Source: Alectoria sarmentosa (Eukaryota > Ascomycota > Lecanoromycetes > Lecanorales > Parmeliaceae). From it: a DNA stretch of 64,000 nucleotides. Below, in pieces: positions 10,320 to 21,722 of this stretch. How positions within the stretch are numbered: position 1 is the stretch's first letter; each line of letters begins with the position of its first letter. The position numbers and the translations under genes are program-made. The DNA lies in contig WOGZ01000109.1 of assembly GCA_009733775.1 (NCBI GenBank), forward strand, positions 34,810 through 98,809. Reading direction: 5' to 3'. Below the pieces are notes generated by a model. That model was not told where the DNA came from, searched no databases, and was given only the letters and a program-made list of their open reading frames with translations.

Positions 10320-11753
10320 GCGATCACGTCCTGGTCGTCGGCGCCGATCTGTGCGGTCTGTCGACCGCCATCGGGCTCGGTAAGGCCAGCATCCGAGTCA
10401 CGATCCTCGAGAGATCCAGCGAGCTTCGAGTGGTCTGGGGCCCATCTTTCCGCAGGGTTACTCCAACGTGCTGACCGTAGGCTGAACACACCGGTAGATC
10501 GGAGCGGGAATACAGATCCCCCCCCAGTGCTGCGAGAGTCCTCTCGTATCTTAGCCTTCTGGATCAGACCGCCACGCAGTCTGTTCGGCCGAGAGATGTT
10601 GTGCTACGATCCTACAGCGACGGTTCTGCGCTCCGCACCTTGAACGTCGACCCGGATGCTCAAGATGCCTATGGATTCCCCCTGCTCGTGCCGCACCGAG
10701 CAGATCTGTGCAGGATACTGTACGAAGAGGCTCTGACCTCGCGGTCCGTTTTGGCTGCTCGGTGCAGCAGATTGATTTCGCTCGACCTGCAGTTCAGCTT
10801 GAGGCGGGCGAGACGGTGGCTGCAGACCTGGCACTCGGCACCGACGGAGCGCGATCCATATGCTGCGAAGCGCTCCTCGGCCACGCAGACCCCCTCAGGC
10901 CGAGCGGCAAGCTCATCTACCGCGTGTGCATCGACATTGATGGAATGAGCCCTCATCCCGAGGTAGCCGACTTGATTCATCCCCCACGGATCCACATCTG
11001 GCTTGGCCCAGCCGCCCATGTGGTCTGCTACGGGCTCAAAGGCGTCTTCAACGTCGTGATCAGCCAACCGGAGGACGACAAAGGCATCAGTTTCGACGTC
11101 CAAAAAGGCGACCTCGACAAACTGCGTCAAAGCTTCCAGACCTGGGAACCCCGCCTGCGGAAGCTCCTCGAGCTCGCCATGAAACGCTCCGCTGGTCACT
11201 ACCGTCGAGCAGGCAGATTGAATCCTGGGTGCGCCCTCGCGGTCACTTCGCGCTCCTGGGCGACGCAGCAGCTCACTCGACCTTCCCGGTCATGTCAGCC
11301 TCCCAGCCCCAGCTCCTGGAGCGAAAAAGAAGACGAAGCGTCTTGCTAACTAACAGACGACAGAGCCCAAGACGCCGCCATGGCCTTCGATTCTGCCCTC
11401 GTGCTCTCCTCGCTGCTGTGCAGTACGAGCAGTACCGCACAGTTCACGGCCCTCCTACGCGTCTACAAACGCGCGCGGTTCCCTCGTACCAGCAAAGTTG
11501 ACGAGTTGAGCCGGGCAACATTGGACTATTTGGAGATGCCTGAGGGGCTTGAGCAAGTCGAGCGGGATCGCCCGCTGCGGGACGTGGGCCGGGCGAGGGT
11601 GAGGTGTTTGCACTGGTGGATCCGGAGATCCAACCTTGGCTCTGGGTTTTTGACGCGTGGGCCTATGCGGAGCTCTTGTGGGGTAAGTACGTGGTGGAGA
11701 ACGAAGCCTTGGAACTAGACGAGGATAAACCAGCCGCACGAGCGACCGACTAG
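10320..11753 (+). pseudogene. Decayed FAD-dependent monooxygenase (salicylate-hydroxylase-like)
   Basis: A group-A flavoprotein monooxygenase broken into at least five frames. Recognisable in order: the FAD dinucleotide-binding motif VLVVGADLCGLSTAIGL...VTILERSSELR (canonical GxGxxG is eroded to GADLCG), GAHLSAGLLQR, PLLVPHRADLCRILYEEA, the central VRFGCSVQQIDF and ADLALGTDGARS (canonical ADG is TDG here), then the second FAD motif GHFALLGDAAAHSTFP with one extra Ala. AQDAAMAFDSALVLSSLL follows after what looks like an intron. The end reads DPEIQPWLWVFDAWAYAELLWGKY and stops at 11751-11753. Frameshifts lie near 10440, 10500-10560, 10735, 11215 and 11590. Such enzymes hydroxylate aromatic substrates; none can be named here, and the product cannot be functional as read. 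Confidence 0.78.
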
Positions 11754-12329
11754 AGGAAGAGGACAGAGACCATGTGACGGGAAGCCGAATTTTCAACTGT
11801 CTGCGGCCGTATGTAAGAAAAGGGCTCCTGAGTTGAATTATGTCCAGGTTTAAGTGTGATGTTTAGGTTTCTTGAATGTTCTATCTCAAGACTCTCCTTG
11901 GCCATTTATTGTACCCCTTACTAAGTGCGCGTATGATTTGAAACAGGTCCAGAGATGAGGCTAGGAACCTGATTTTGACATTGTATCCTTGCCTGCCTGC
12001 CACTCAAGCCGGAAGACGAAATTCCAATACTATGGCCCAATTAGTCAAGCAGAGCCATTTACGCCAGTAGTGCCAGAACGCAGACTTACCATACACGTGG
12101 AGACTTCACTTGCCGTTGTCGGCTGGCCTCGATCATCCCTAAAATATGACCGGTATTGGTCACCAAGTTTGGAGGGCCGTGACCAGCCTCGATCCAAATG
12201 CAAAAAGGGCACATGTCGCGAAAATTGGTCCCGAAGGAGCCCTCAATCTGCGAGCTCTACACGTGTCGTTCCAGGACTTGTGCCGATGTTGCGGTACAAT
12301 TCTTTCTGCAGAGGAAATGCTACGCTTCC
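11754..12329. other. Convergent intergenic region
   Basis: About 580 bp after the monooxygenase pseudogene. No ORF with recognisable content. Confidence 0.4.
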
Positions 12330-14056
12330 TCATTTAGATCTGCCATCGAAGAGCAGCCACTGCATGCGCTCTGAGGATCGAACGCTTGGCTTACTGGACT
12401 TTGTAAAGTCGGAAAGACTCGCCATCCGAGTCAATACACCTGTGTAGTAATCTCTTCCATTATCGGACGGATATACTGGAAAAGAAGCAAAGTCAGCGGC
12501 GTCAATGGGGACAGGTGACGGAGAGAGGCTAACATACTTTGTTTGACGTATTTCATCAGCTTCTTAGTGTCGCTGTCGTTGTATAAATTGTAGACCAACT
12601 TGTCAATGACTTTGCGCAAATCGAGAGATTCTTGACCTAGCCGTCTACGTACTTGCTCGATTTGCGAAAAGGATGAAAATGCAGGAAAGCTGCTGCGTTG
12701 TTGCAGTAAATGCTGAACAGCGCGAGCACTGAGACTGCGGATTTCTGGCACGAACGCTGACGTGTCGTCTGGAACACCTTTGAGGAGTTCCGCAAAGCGG
12801 CAAAAGTCCTCTATGAGCTGTAAAGCCGGAAACTTTCCGTCAAGCAGATCCAACGACTGTGAGACGAGTTGGACCCTTCGATAGCCATCAAAAAGCTCGT
12901 CTTCGGCTTCTTGAGTCGGTCGAAAGACCTTTATTTCCGGTTGCTTCCCGCTCTGCTGTTGTATGTATGGGATATCGTCACCACTCATACTAACCTCGGC
13001 GGGAAGATTCGGATCCCATTCTCGAGATCGACTGCTGATGGCTTGCACATTCTGATAGCATAGACCGCATGCGCGGCAATGTACCTGTTCGTGATCGTCC
13101 TCATTCGTCTCGAAACAGACCGGACAGGTGCTCGGAGGGCAAGCAAATCGGTGGAAGATCATGCTCATATCGACATTTTGCCCAGGTCTGAAAACCGATG
13201 ACCAGTTCTTCTTCAAATCAATGGGCCGCCTCCGCCGGCTGTCCTGGATCAAGAAGTCGTGATTGTCCAATTTTGAAAGTCCAGCAGGTGCGACTCCAGC
13301 ATTGCTGAAGCGCACTTTGAGCACAGCGATGAAGCACTCCGACGAATCGATAAACTCAAGGTGAAAAGGTGCTGTCTTGCCAAAGGGGTCGAGGAAAATG
13401 ACTGGTTGTTGAAGCATTACTTGTGGCGGGATCTTGGCTTGCATCTGCAACATCATTTTCATGTCTTCAATGCTCTGCATCAATTGCTTGTTTTGCTGGA
13501 CCATAATCATGAAAAACTGGCTTTGCTCATTGGATAACCCTTTCATCATCCCCGTGATACTATTTTCTTCGCTTTGCAAGGCTCTGACCATGATATTGCT
13601 CCTAGGTTTCTTGGCGTCGAGATTCTGCTTGGCTTGGAATGTGATGAGCAACATATTGATTGAGGAGATGTGCCTCCCCAATTGCGCTCTGAATTTGGCA
13701 ACATCGTCTTTCTTGCACAGCGCCCATTTGATCTTACGGTAATTAGATGCAAAGCCAGACGAATTGGCGGCGAGGTGTGGCTGATAGTCAGAAATTGATG
13801 CCAGAAACGATTCCAGGCTGTCATAACACGCATCGACCGCCCTTTTTATGGCAGCAATCTGCTTCTCCGATAGATCTGGGTCCGATTGAATTTCTTCCAC
13901 CGTTTCCAAGCCATCCCACAGACTCCCAATTTCCGCGGCAAGATTCGCATAGTCTGCCGCGGCGCCTTTCTTATCGTTGACGGCCTCAACAGAGTCTTTG
14001 ATAATCTTGAGGGCCGCGAATAGGTCGCTCATAGAAAAGCCGAATCCCACAGCCAT
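12330..14056 (-). CDS. Fungal N-terminal (STAND-associated) plus ULD_2-type protein with zinc-finger-like cluster
   Basis: Starts MAVGFGFSMSDLFAALKIIKDSV, a helical N-terminal module like those on fungal STAND/NLR-type and related proteins. After a linker comes QPVIFLDPFGKTAPFHLEFI...ILQ-type residues ending in WSSVFRPGQNVDMSMIF, which matches the ubiquitin-like ULD_2 domain pattern. A Cys cluster then follows (CPPSTCPVC, HCRACGLC), consistent with a zinc-binding ribbon. The C-terminal third is helical. I predict an intron at 12537-12476 (donor GTATGT, CTGAC branch, acceptor CCAG). Splicing gives 554 aa with stop at 12332-12330; unspliced, the frame ends at 12431 with 541 aa. No NACHT/NB-ARC ATPase or repeat domain follows, so it is not a complete NLR. 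Function is unknown; an immune-like or signalling role is only inferred from the domain company. Confidence 0.72.
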
Positions 14057-14463
14057 TGCACATCAGATGAAACGATAGTGGGCCATGACAGCCAAACTAG
14101 AATGAGCGAAGCATAGCTCTCATAATGGCATATTCGTAGGCAAGTACCCGCGGCTGTGTTTATTGGAAGAAGAGTTCTTTCAATCATGAACTTCGAAGAC
14201 ATTCAGAGCGCGATTGAACGAGTAGGTCTTACACGACGGGTGTACCTGGAACAAATAAAGTCAAGAGTCAAGACCTATCGGTGTCCTCCCTCATAGTCCT
14301 GCAAATGTGAGAAGGATTGTGGCAAAGTCGGATTAGTCAGCAACATCAACCAATCATCTCAAATTTGTGGCGTGGCTTCTCTCATCTGCCAACCCAGTCT
14401 CCGCTATGTTACACACTCGCTTTCACAAACACATCATCCTATGGATCGTGTAGAGGCAGTACA
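14057..14463. promoter_or_regulatory. Divergent promoter region (ULD_2 protein / TEL2)
   Basis: A 407-bp gap between two divergent ATGs. The TEL2 frame stays open upstream to 14317, but that extension starts without a convincing context, so I place the region in the leader. No specific sites are assigned. Confidence 0.4.
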
Positions 14464-17400
14464 ATGCCTGACCTTCTCGCCCCCTTGCATCCGAGGACAA
14501 AGGCCGAAGCAGACCATGATGAAGATCAGCTCGTACCCGTTGAAACACAAACGCCAAAGAAACCGGACTTTGCAATAAAGAGTCCAGAAGATGCACTTGA
14601 GGCTCTGAAATCAAAGCCTGACTATGCAACTCTTGGCAGAGCTCTTCGTTGGCTCAATGGGACAGCTCAACAGGTGGAAGGTTTCAACATAAAAACGCCA
14701 GGTCCCAAGGCCGCGCAGATTATCTTTGCCTTAGTTAATGACATTGTTCCGGATTATTGGGAAACATTGAGCGACGGACTTGGCAAAAAAACGAGTCTTC
14801 TATTGGTCCAATGCCTGAGCAGTGTTGCCGGCATTGGCGCCATCACCTCCCGCTTTCGTTTCCTACTTGGTCTGCTGAAAGATAAACAAAAATCCGCTCA
14901 AGTCAACGGTGTCAGCAAGACCCACGATGTAGAAATTCTACTTAATGTCCTGGAGACGATTCTAGCTAAGGAGGATTTTCTTACAGCCATACGGCATGAT
15001 ATTGGAAGCTATAATCTACTTTCATCTCAAAGATCCCTACAATGGAAAGAATTTGTCTCGTTGGTGGCTTCGGGCAAATTGCTGTCTATCGCCAGTGAAG
15101 TCAACCTCACCTTGGGCGATTTGAGCCCGAGTATCAAAGCTGGTAGCTGGGTAGGAGATGGTACTCAGTATGCTGCATGGCTTGGAAGGTGTATGCAACA
15201 TACGATCAAAGCGCTGAAAGACGATAAGTTTGAAGGCCAGAAAGCGCTATCGCAGCTCCTGAGCAGGGGCCTTACACTAGGCTACACAGGTGAGCTTAAT
15301 CATTGCCACTACAGACTGTCCTAGCTAAATCCTTCGAAATAGATCAACTTGTCCGAGCCGGATTCTTGGATCTGCTGGGCGGCGATAATAGCTTATTGCC
15401 AGAATGTAAGGCTCTCATGGCACGACTTTCTGCGCGTGAACAGAAGATTTTGCTATACTCCATCATACGAACTCTTTCAAATCACCATCTGCTCACGGAA
15501 GGTCCATTACGAGATTCGAGGCATGAGGGCCAGAGTAAAGTGATAGGAGGAGTTGCAGCACTCATAACAGCGATCGTCGGAGATGTTCCGACTTTGCAGG
15601 ATGACTTAGTTGAGTGGCTAGTAGGGATATCTGCTGATGCTGTCGGCCAAGTGCACAATGCACACAGAGCTGTAATAGCATCTTTATCTTCTACCCCTAG
15701 TGAGTACTTGAATTCAGCCCTACAATGCTGATAACCAACAAATTGTCTTCTAGAACAAGTCACCAAAGCATTGCAGAAAGGCCTGACTTTATTTGGTGAC
15801 AAGCTTTACATCAAGCATACCCCTACATTGCACCAAGAAGGTTGGGCCTTCATGTTTTGATTTTTTCTCTCCATTATTGTCGCTAAACAACTACAGTGAA
15901 CGCTCAAGTCTTGCTTGTGCTTGCCGGCTACGCATTACGGGCAGATAAGGTGCACCTGATGCATCTGTCTACCACTAGTAGCTACCTCAATGCTATTTCG
16001 AATCGCCTTGCCGCTTCGTCGCAACGAGCCCGCTTCTTGGGGATGATAGTTGGCACTGCCTTCTCTGAGCTTGTCGATCCGAAGGACAAACGAATGACTT
16101 TCAGCGCGGATGAAATGAATAGCTCTGATGGGCGATGGTATAGAAGCCTGACCAGTGTCAAGGATTCTCTTGGCTCGATCAAGGATCTGAAGCCTGCATT
16201 CACACCATCAGCCAAGTCATCTACTCAATTGTCAAAGCCAGTCAATAGCAGTAAACTAGCACGACTGACGAAACCGGCCCAATCGACCTCGAAAGTCATC
16301 TCGATCGAAGAAATAGACGATAGTTCGGAATCGGAAGGGGAAGACCTACCAATGTATGAGAAACCGGATTCTGACCCCGACGACGAAGATGAAGATCCAA
16401 CCGTTGTACAGCGGAACCGACCTACGGCTCCAGTGTGAGTAGCGATTTCAAAGTCATATCGCATTAATCCGTCCCGCTGACTCAAAATCTTCAGATACAT
16501 CCGCGACCTCATTGCAGGCCTTCGCGAGGACGAGAACTTTGACCGGCACAACTTGGCATTGTCTACAGCCTCCAACCTCATCCGCCGTAAAGCTGCCTTC
16601 GGTACCGAGGTCTCTGACAATATTGAGGAGCTAGCATCCATTCTAGTAGGTCTCGGCGAAAAATGGGCGATGGAGAACTTTCAGCAGATGCGCCTTCAAG
16701 GCATGATAGCCGTCCTGATCGCCGAGCCCTTCAAGATGGGCCAATGGTTCTCCAGAACCTTCTACAACGGCGACTACTCTATGGGACAACGAGCGTCAGT
16801 ACTTACAGTCCTTGGGTTGGGCGCTCGAGAGTTGGCAGGTCTGGGCAAGGAAGACGCTGCCTTGACCGGCGCCAACGCAACGACAGAGAACTCTTTCCCT
16901 TCGAAACGATTACCTGACAAACTCCACAAAATTTATGCCTTGGAAGCTGCACCAATGGATGCCCTGTCAAGCCAACTCGAGAAGACCATGATCCAACCCA
17001 TGGCCGCTGAAGCAGCAGACAGATTCTCGGGGCCAAATGCACTCAAAGTCCGCACCTTCTCCTCGCGCATGGCCGTGGAGAAGAAGCGACAAAAGCCCAT
17101 TCCGAACGCCCTGGCCAAGATCGTGGCTGATGGCTTCTTCTTCCCGTTGACTGGGCGCTGGCGAGTACAACTTCAATCATAGTAAGCTTTGTCTTGCGAC
17201 ACGTGTTCGCCTCCAGCATACAATATTTGAAGCTGACAATTCCTGATCTCCAGTGGCGAGAATTCCTCTCACACCTCCCCCTTCCTTCTATCTCACCTCT
17301 TGAAAACCCTCTCCCTAATCCTCCACGCATCCGGCGCATCCACTCTCTCCCTCCCTCAGATGACATCCGAGTTCTGGGATCTACTCCTTTCCCTCCGGTC

Positions 17401-17677
17401 CCGGGCCACAGATCCCTCCGTACTCGAAGCCCTCCTCTTTGCTTTCTTGACACTGCTCGACATCAATGAGAATGACCAGCGACGGCTAGCTGAACAGCAC
17501 GCGAAAGAATTGCTAGAGACACAGGAATGGGTGGATAACGTCTTTGAGAAAATCGGTGGAGGTAGTGAGGAGGGAGAGAGAATTAGGATGTTGGCTGCTG
17601 GGGTACTGATGAGATGCAGGGGGGTGGTGGAGAAGTATCAGAGGATGCTGATGGGGGATTTGGTTGACTTTCTGTGA
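14464..17677 (+). CDS. TEL2: Telomere length regulation protein Tel2 (TELO2 homologue)
   Basis: Scaffold of the TTT complex (Tel2-Tti1-Tti2), which works with Hsp90 to mature PIKK kinases such as ATM, ATR and TOR. Six exons: 14464-15289, 15325-15699, 15754-15840, 15897-16434, 16495-17181 and 17254-17677, encoding 978 aa, near the usual 900-1000. All five junctions are in frame; intron 1 is short (35 nt) and uses acceptor CCTAG. The N-terminal half is helical-repeat-like. An acidic Ser/Glu linker (IEEIDDSSESEGEDLP...DPDDEDED), a probable CK2/Hsp90-adaptor contact, precedes the conserved Telomere_reg-2 domain (YIRDLIAGLREDENFDRHNL, MRLQGMIAVLIAEPFKMGQW, DYSMGQRASVLTVLGLGAREL). The C-terminal helices include PQMTSEFWDLLLSLRSRATD. 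Divergent from the ULD_2 gene. Confidence 0.9.
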
Positions 17678-17960
17678 CTGAATTCTACGACTACAAGTCG
17701 ATTGAAGGGTACGATCTGTATGTGTCGAGGACGATTTCACTTCCGTTGGTGCTCTATCTCGAAGGAAACAGGTGGTTGGCCTCGAAATTTGGCAATTTCT
17801 GGGAAGACTTACCGCGCTCCAGCAAGATGAGTTTGACAGGTGCCAGAGCCGGGAACCCTTGCTCAAGTGCCAGGCTCCCTCAAGGCTATCCTCTTCTGCA
17901 CGGGGAACATCGAGAACGCCGAGAAGAGCCCGACGGGGTACCCGTTCATCGAAATAATGT

Positions 17961-18108
17961 GTACGAATTTTTGGAGTCCACATTTCCTTTTTCGGGACCA
18001 TATCTTGAGCCTTGAGACATGTCTTGAGAGTGTCTACTCGGTAGACATGTATCAAGGCTCAATTAGCCCTTTCAAGTAGGCAATGCTGAATCTGAAATCA
18101 GAACCCAG
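17961..18108 (+). repeat. Candidate introner-like element, diverged copy (permease intron)
   Basis: A 148-nt intron, donor GTACGA, acceptor CCCAG; splicing joins IEIM to YQAT as the family requires. It contains TTTCCTTTTTC and CCTTGAGACATGTCTTGAG, resembling TTTCCTTTTTC and CCTGAGACATGTCTTCTGA of the intron at 7257-7390, and a degenerate GCTGAATCTGAAAT branch block. Confidence 0.5.
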
Positions 18109-18479
18109 ACCAAGCGACATACTCCACTGGAGGTGCCACGGCCATGGTGTGTGTTATCCTGGCATTAGTCTTCTTCGCAACGATCAGTCTGATCGCAACG
18201 GCTTCTCGCATTTGCCCGAGATAACGGCCTTCCCGGATCCAATTGGCTTTCTAAAGTATGCTCACCATCTTCTTGCCAATATGTTCCGGTATTGGTAGAA
18301 TCCCGTCTGATCGTCCATGTTTAAACAGGTCGAACCTCGCTCGGCTCTGCCTCTCTACTCCATTGGTATCACAGTCATCATTAGTCTTCTCTTTGCCCTT
18401 ATCAACATTGGGTCATCCGCCGCTTTCAATGCCATCGTTTCTCTCGGCGTCATGAGTGTGCTGGCTTCATATATGATGC

Positions 18480-18626
18480 GTACGTATTTCCGAGATCAAA
18501 CTTCCTCTACTGAGCCGTACTCCCGGTCCGAAGACGTATCTCGGGATAGCTGACCCTGCAAATATGTTTCGAGGCTTGAAAATCTCACCGTAAAATGGTG
18601 ATGCTGACTCCGAAATGTTTGAACAG
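18480..18626 (+). repeat. Candidate introner-like element, diverged copy (permease intron)
   Basis: A 147-nt intron, donor GTACGT, acceptor ACAG. Its branch region CTGACTCCGAAAT is identical over 13 nt to the intron at 5749-5863 and at the same place before the acceptor. A GGTCCGAAGACG stretch is weakly like the hairpin region. Confidence 0.45.
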
Positions 18627-18899
18627 CCATCATTTCTGATCCTCCGGCGCCGTTTTTTCGACCAACCCATCCGGTACGAACCATGGAAATTAGGTCGATG
18701 GGGAGCTTTGGCGAACATTATGGGTCTCATGTACGCTGCCGTTGCCTTCTTTTTTTCCTTCTAGCCGGAAATGGTGAATGTCACTGCCGTGTATATGAAC
18801 TGGGCGTGTCTAGTCTGGGACTTCGATATGCTTTTCTGCATATTTTTGCACCTTGTGCGTGCACAGCACTAGTATGAAGGGCCTATTCGCGAGTTTTGA

Positions 18900-20081
18900 C
18901 TCTTCGTGAGAGCTTCGTCATTTGCAAGCGCCAGGTATGCAGAAAAAAGTGAAAGGAAACAGCAAGTATACTCTACAAGCAGTCCAGGGGGGATGTCTTC
19001 ATGAGAGGTGAACAGATACATTCAATGCGTAACTAAGATATGTGTTTTTCAATGTTGTCCGTAGGGCATACTAGCTTTGCCCCCTTAGATGACCCCACCC
19101 AGTCAGAGCATCTCTCTGTCTTCTTATCTGCAGCTCGTGACTACCTCGGTGGTCTGAGCACCAGCCGAATTCCAGGACAGGAAGGCGTCTCGCTAAAATT
19201 CTTTGTTCTTTTCTGGAGTTCTTGATAATAATCGAGTAACTGAGGACTCGAGGCACTGTGATTTAAGACCAGGGGTCCACCGTCCAGTCTATTCTTAGAC
19301 GCCACCAACGCCTCGAATAGCGCTAAGCGGCAATTAAAAGGCAGATCTGAACTCTTTTTCGATCGCCAAGACCCGAGTGAAGTGGCCTTAGACTTGCACC
19401 AACACGACCTCTCTCGTCTCTCGAGATCTTACCTGCATCAAGCTATTATGCATGCACTGTTCGCACCATTGCACCTGCAGCCACGACAGCTCCTCATCAA
19501 TATCATGCAAGACGACCTCATTCTCGTAGTGCTGACCATCAAGGTTCTTTGCCCTTCGTTTATCTGTTTGCCCTCATCCTTGTCTTCTCTCCCTGGCGTC
19601 TTTCTTGATTGGAGCGTCTTGATTGCTGTATATAGGCTTGCAGCGGTAATTTCAGCACTTGTAAACTGACCAAATGCCCTAAATACGATGCCTCGAATCG
19701 GGCATTTTCGACGAGCAATCGCGAAACATTATTACTCGTAAACACTTGGGCCAAGATCAAACTGGGAGATCCAATTCGCTTGGCTAAGGACCTGCATCCT
19801 CCGGCCATCGACAGCATGGCTGGACTGTTTTGCACCAAGCCTCGTTTGCTGCTTCGCACTTTGAACTTGTTTGCCTTTTGTATTGGAAATGGCGCGTTTG
19901 GATTGGATGAAATGTGGTCCGTCGGGCAAAATGTGTTGACGTTACCATGGTTGAGAAACAACCCCAACAACGGGTCAACAAAGGGATTGGTGACATGCCA
20001 GAGAACAGCAACAAAATTCCGAAGTACTTCCTTCGAGATCATCCTCAACTTGAAGCGGTCACTCATCAAAGGTCTGTCAAC
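18900..20081. other. Intergenic, no supported gene
   Basis: About 1.2 kb. The longest frame is on the minus strand (ATG at 20066, end 19560, 168 codons). Its start lies 15 bp from the opposing ATG of the next gene, and its sequence matches no family I know, so I do not call it. The rest probably carries the promoter of the gene at 20082. Confidence 0.4.
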
Positions 20082-21130
20082 ATGACTCCCAGCAAGAACA
20101 AGAGGCCTCTGCCCTTGCCTACTTCGATGCTATTCCCTAAGCCGCCAGAAAGTTTCCAGCAATGGAAAACAGCCCTTGAACAGATTAATGTCTTGTATCG
20201 GAGGGGACAATGGAAACATTGTTCCACTCAATGCAACCAACTTTTGCTAGAGGCAAAGACACAAGTAAGATACAATACCCCATCAAATCCGAAGTGTTGC
20301 TGAAAGGGGACCAGCCTCATCCATTGCACGCTACCTATCTTCACTTTTACTCGGCGGTTTCGAGCGAAGCAATAGCTCGCCTCACCCACAATTTGTCGCC
20401 TGTCAAGGTCCACCTTCTCGAACAGGCCAGAGCATCCTACCAAGCTGCCGCTTCATCGCTCCCTCAAGCAGATGTTGGCCCCGAACATCATGATCAATTC
20501 GCGGCCGATACGCGCTCTTCGTGTTCGACTCTGAGTGACGAAGGATCCGATTCCTGCACTGATCGCGGTTCAAGTCAGCCCGAGCACCCCGATCCTGACA
20601 CCTCATCACCTTCCTCGATCCCCTCGTGCGGATTCCCTCAACCTGGCACAAAGTTGAGGCCATCCATTCTTCGTGTACGGACGATCTCCAGCTTTAGGGA
20701 CGAACTCGCGGAAAGCGGAGATGATGATCAATCCGTCTCACCCTGCATATGCCCTCACACGCCTCCACAACAGCGCTGTGCATCCACAGTTCACTCAGAG
20801 TCCAGACCCACATCTATCGCCTTTTCCGTCTCTGTCGACTCCTGGCTTCAGGCCCGCTCTTACGAGCGCTACAACAACCGCCTCGCTGCATTCGCCGAAG
20901 TGATAGCCAACCACATCTCAGCAGTCGACATTCTGATCCAGAAGACCCAAGGGGTGCAGAGCGCAAGGTATTTTACAAAGAGACTAGCCAGCTACGGGGA
21001 AGACGAAGAATCGAGGGCGGCGAACTTGAGATTCAGGATCGCAAGACTCAAGGCGAATGGATGGAAGATGGAGCGATTTGCGCCATCCAAGTATCAGGAA
21101 CTCTGCGCGAGGGCTTTGGCGGAATTATGA
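20082..21130 (+). CDS. Conserved fungal protein of unknown function, Ser-rich centre
   Basis: Two exons (20082-20264, 20315-21130) give 332 aa. The intron (GTAAGA...CCAG, 50 nt) joins LLLEAKTQ to PHPLHATYLHFYSAV in phase 0. The N-terminal 130 residues look like a helical TPR-like hairpin array (FQQWKTALEQINVLYRRGQWKHCSTQCNQLL; ATYLHFYSAVSSEAIA; VHLLEQARASYQAA), reminiscent of MIT/TPR folds. The centre is disordered and acidic (SDEGSDSCTDRGSSQPEHPDPD), and the C-terminus is again helical (RYNNRLAAFAEVIANHISAVDILI...KYQELCARALAEL). The start is the first ATG consistent with the exon. No function is assigned; the helical-repeat reading is inference. Confidence 0.7.
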
Positions 21131-21722
21131 GCTGGGTCTGCGAGAGGTCTGCCCTGCTGCTTTGCAATCCGTCGGGCGCAGACGCCTGGCTACGAGTTTT
21201 TGTTGTTGACAGTGGGTACCTTTTTTTTGTTGTCATTGAGCTTCTCGACAATGTGGCTGCTAATCAAAGCAGACTGTGTATATATTGCCTTTGGGTTTCG
21301 CTCATCGAAGGCATTATTATATGGTGATACTTGGGTTGGCTTTGCGAAAGTCACTCTTTGTATATAACAAATAGCAATGGAGGTGACGATGCCTTGCGCC
21401 TCGATCCCTCTCTTTATGACTTCAGTCCAGAGCTGATGGCATTTTCCAAAATCGACGATTTCTCTCGCTCACCTCCCCAGCCTTAAGACGGCGTGGGGTC
21501 CTACTCCCACTGATGAAAATCGCTATTCTGGTCCCGCTCCCTTGTACCAGGTCAATGCTACTGATATGCTAAATCTGATTGATGACCAGTCAAAGCAGAT
21601 CTGGGTATCATATGCTTCATCTATCTAGCGCGCAGCCGCTGATGCTCCTCAAGGTATGGTGCAAGCCCCATGCAGATGCTCAAAAACGCTTTGCTCCAAC
21701 ATCCCTCCGTCAAGGACCCCCA
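21131..21722. other. Convergent 3' intergenic
   Basis: About 590 bp between the unknown protein (+) and HTS1 (-). Short overlapping frames only; nothing supported. Confidence 0.4.

Larger units (their letters stand above)
17840..18899 (+). pseudogene. Truncated, frameshifted amino-acid permease (APC superfamily)
   Basis: Only the C-terminal half of an APC/GABA-permease-like transporter remains, starting less than 200 bp after TEL2. Pieces: ILFCTGNIENAEKSPTGYPFIEIM, an intron (17961-18108), YQATYSTGGATAMVC...ATISLIATASR, then a small deletion where the family has MTWS, then FARDNGLPGSNWLSK. Next come VEPRSALPLYSIGITVIISLL...NIGSSAAFNAIVSLG, an intron (18480-18626) and PSFLILRRRFF...PWKLGRWGALANIMGL. 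An in-frame TAG sits where Trp is expected before PEMVNVTAVYMNWACLVW. A 1-nt phase mismatch occurs at the second intron. The two introns resemble the introner-like introns of beta-galactosidase. Missing N-terminal TMs and several lesions make this a relic. Confidence 0.78.

Noticed and set aside
12431..12537. Unspliced C-terminal extension of the ULD_2 protein
   Set aside because: It contains a strong donor, branch site and acceptor; I prefer the spliced model ending at 12330, but the unspliced 541-aa form is not excluded.
19560..20066. 168-codon minus-strand ORF
   Set aside because: No recognisable domain, its ATG lies 15 bp from the opposing gene's ATG, and the opposite strand is similarly open, so it is probably a shadow frame in a promoter.
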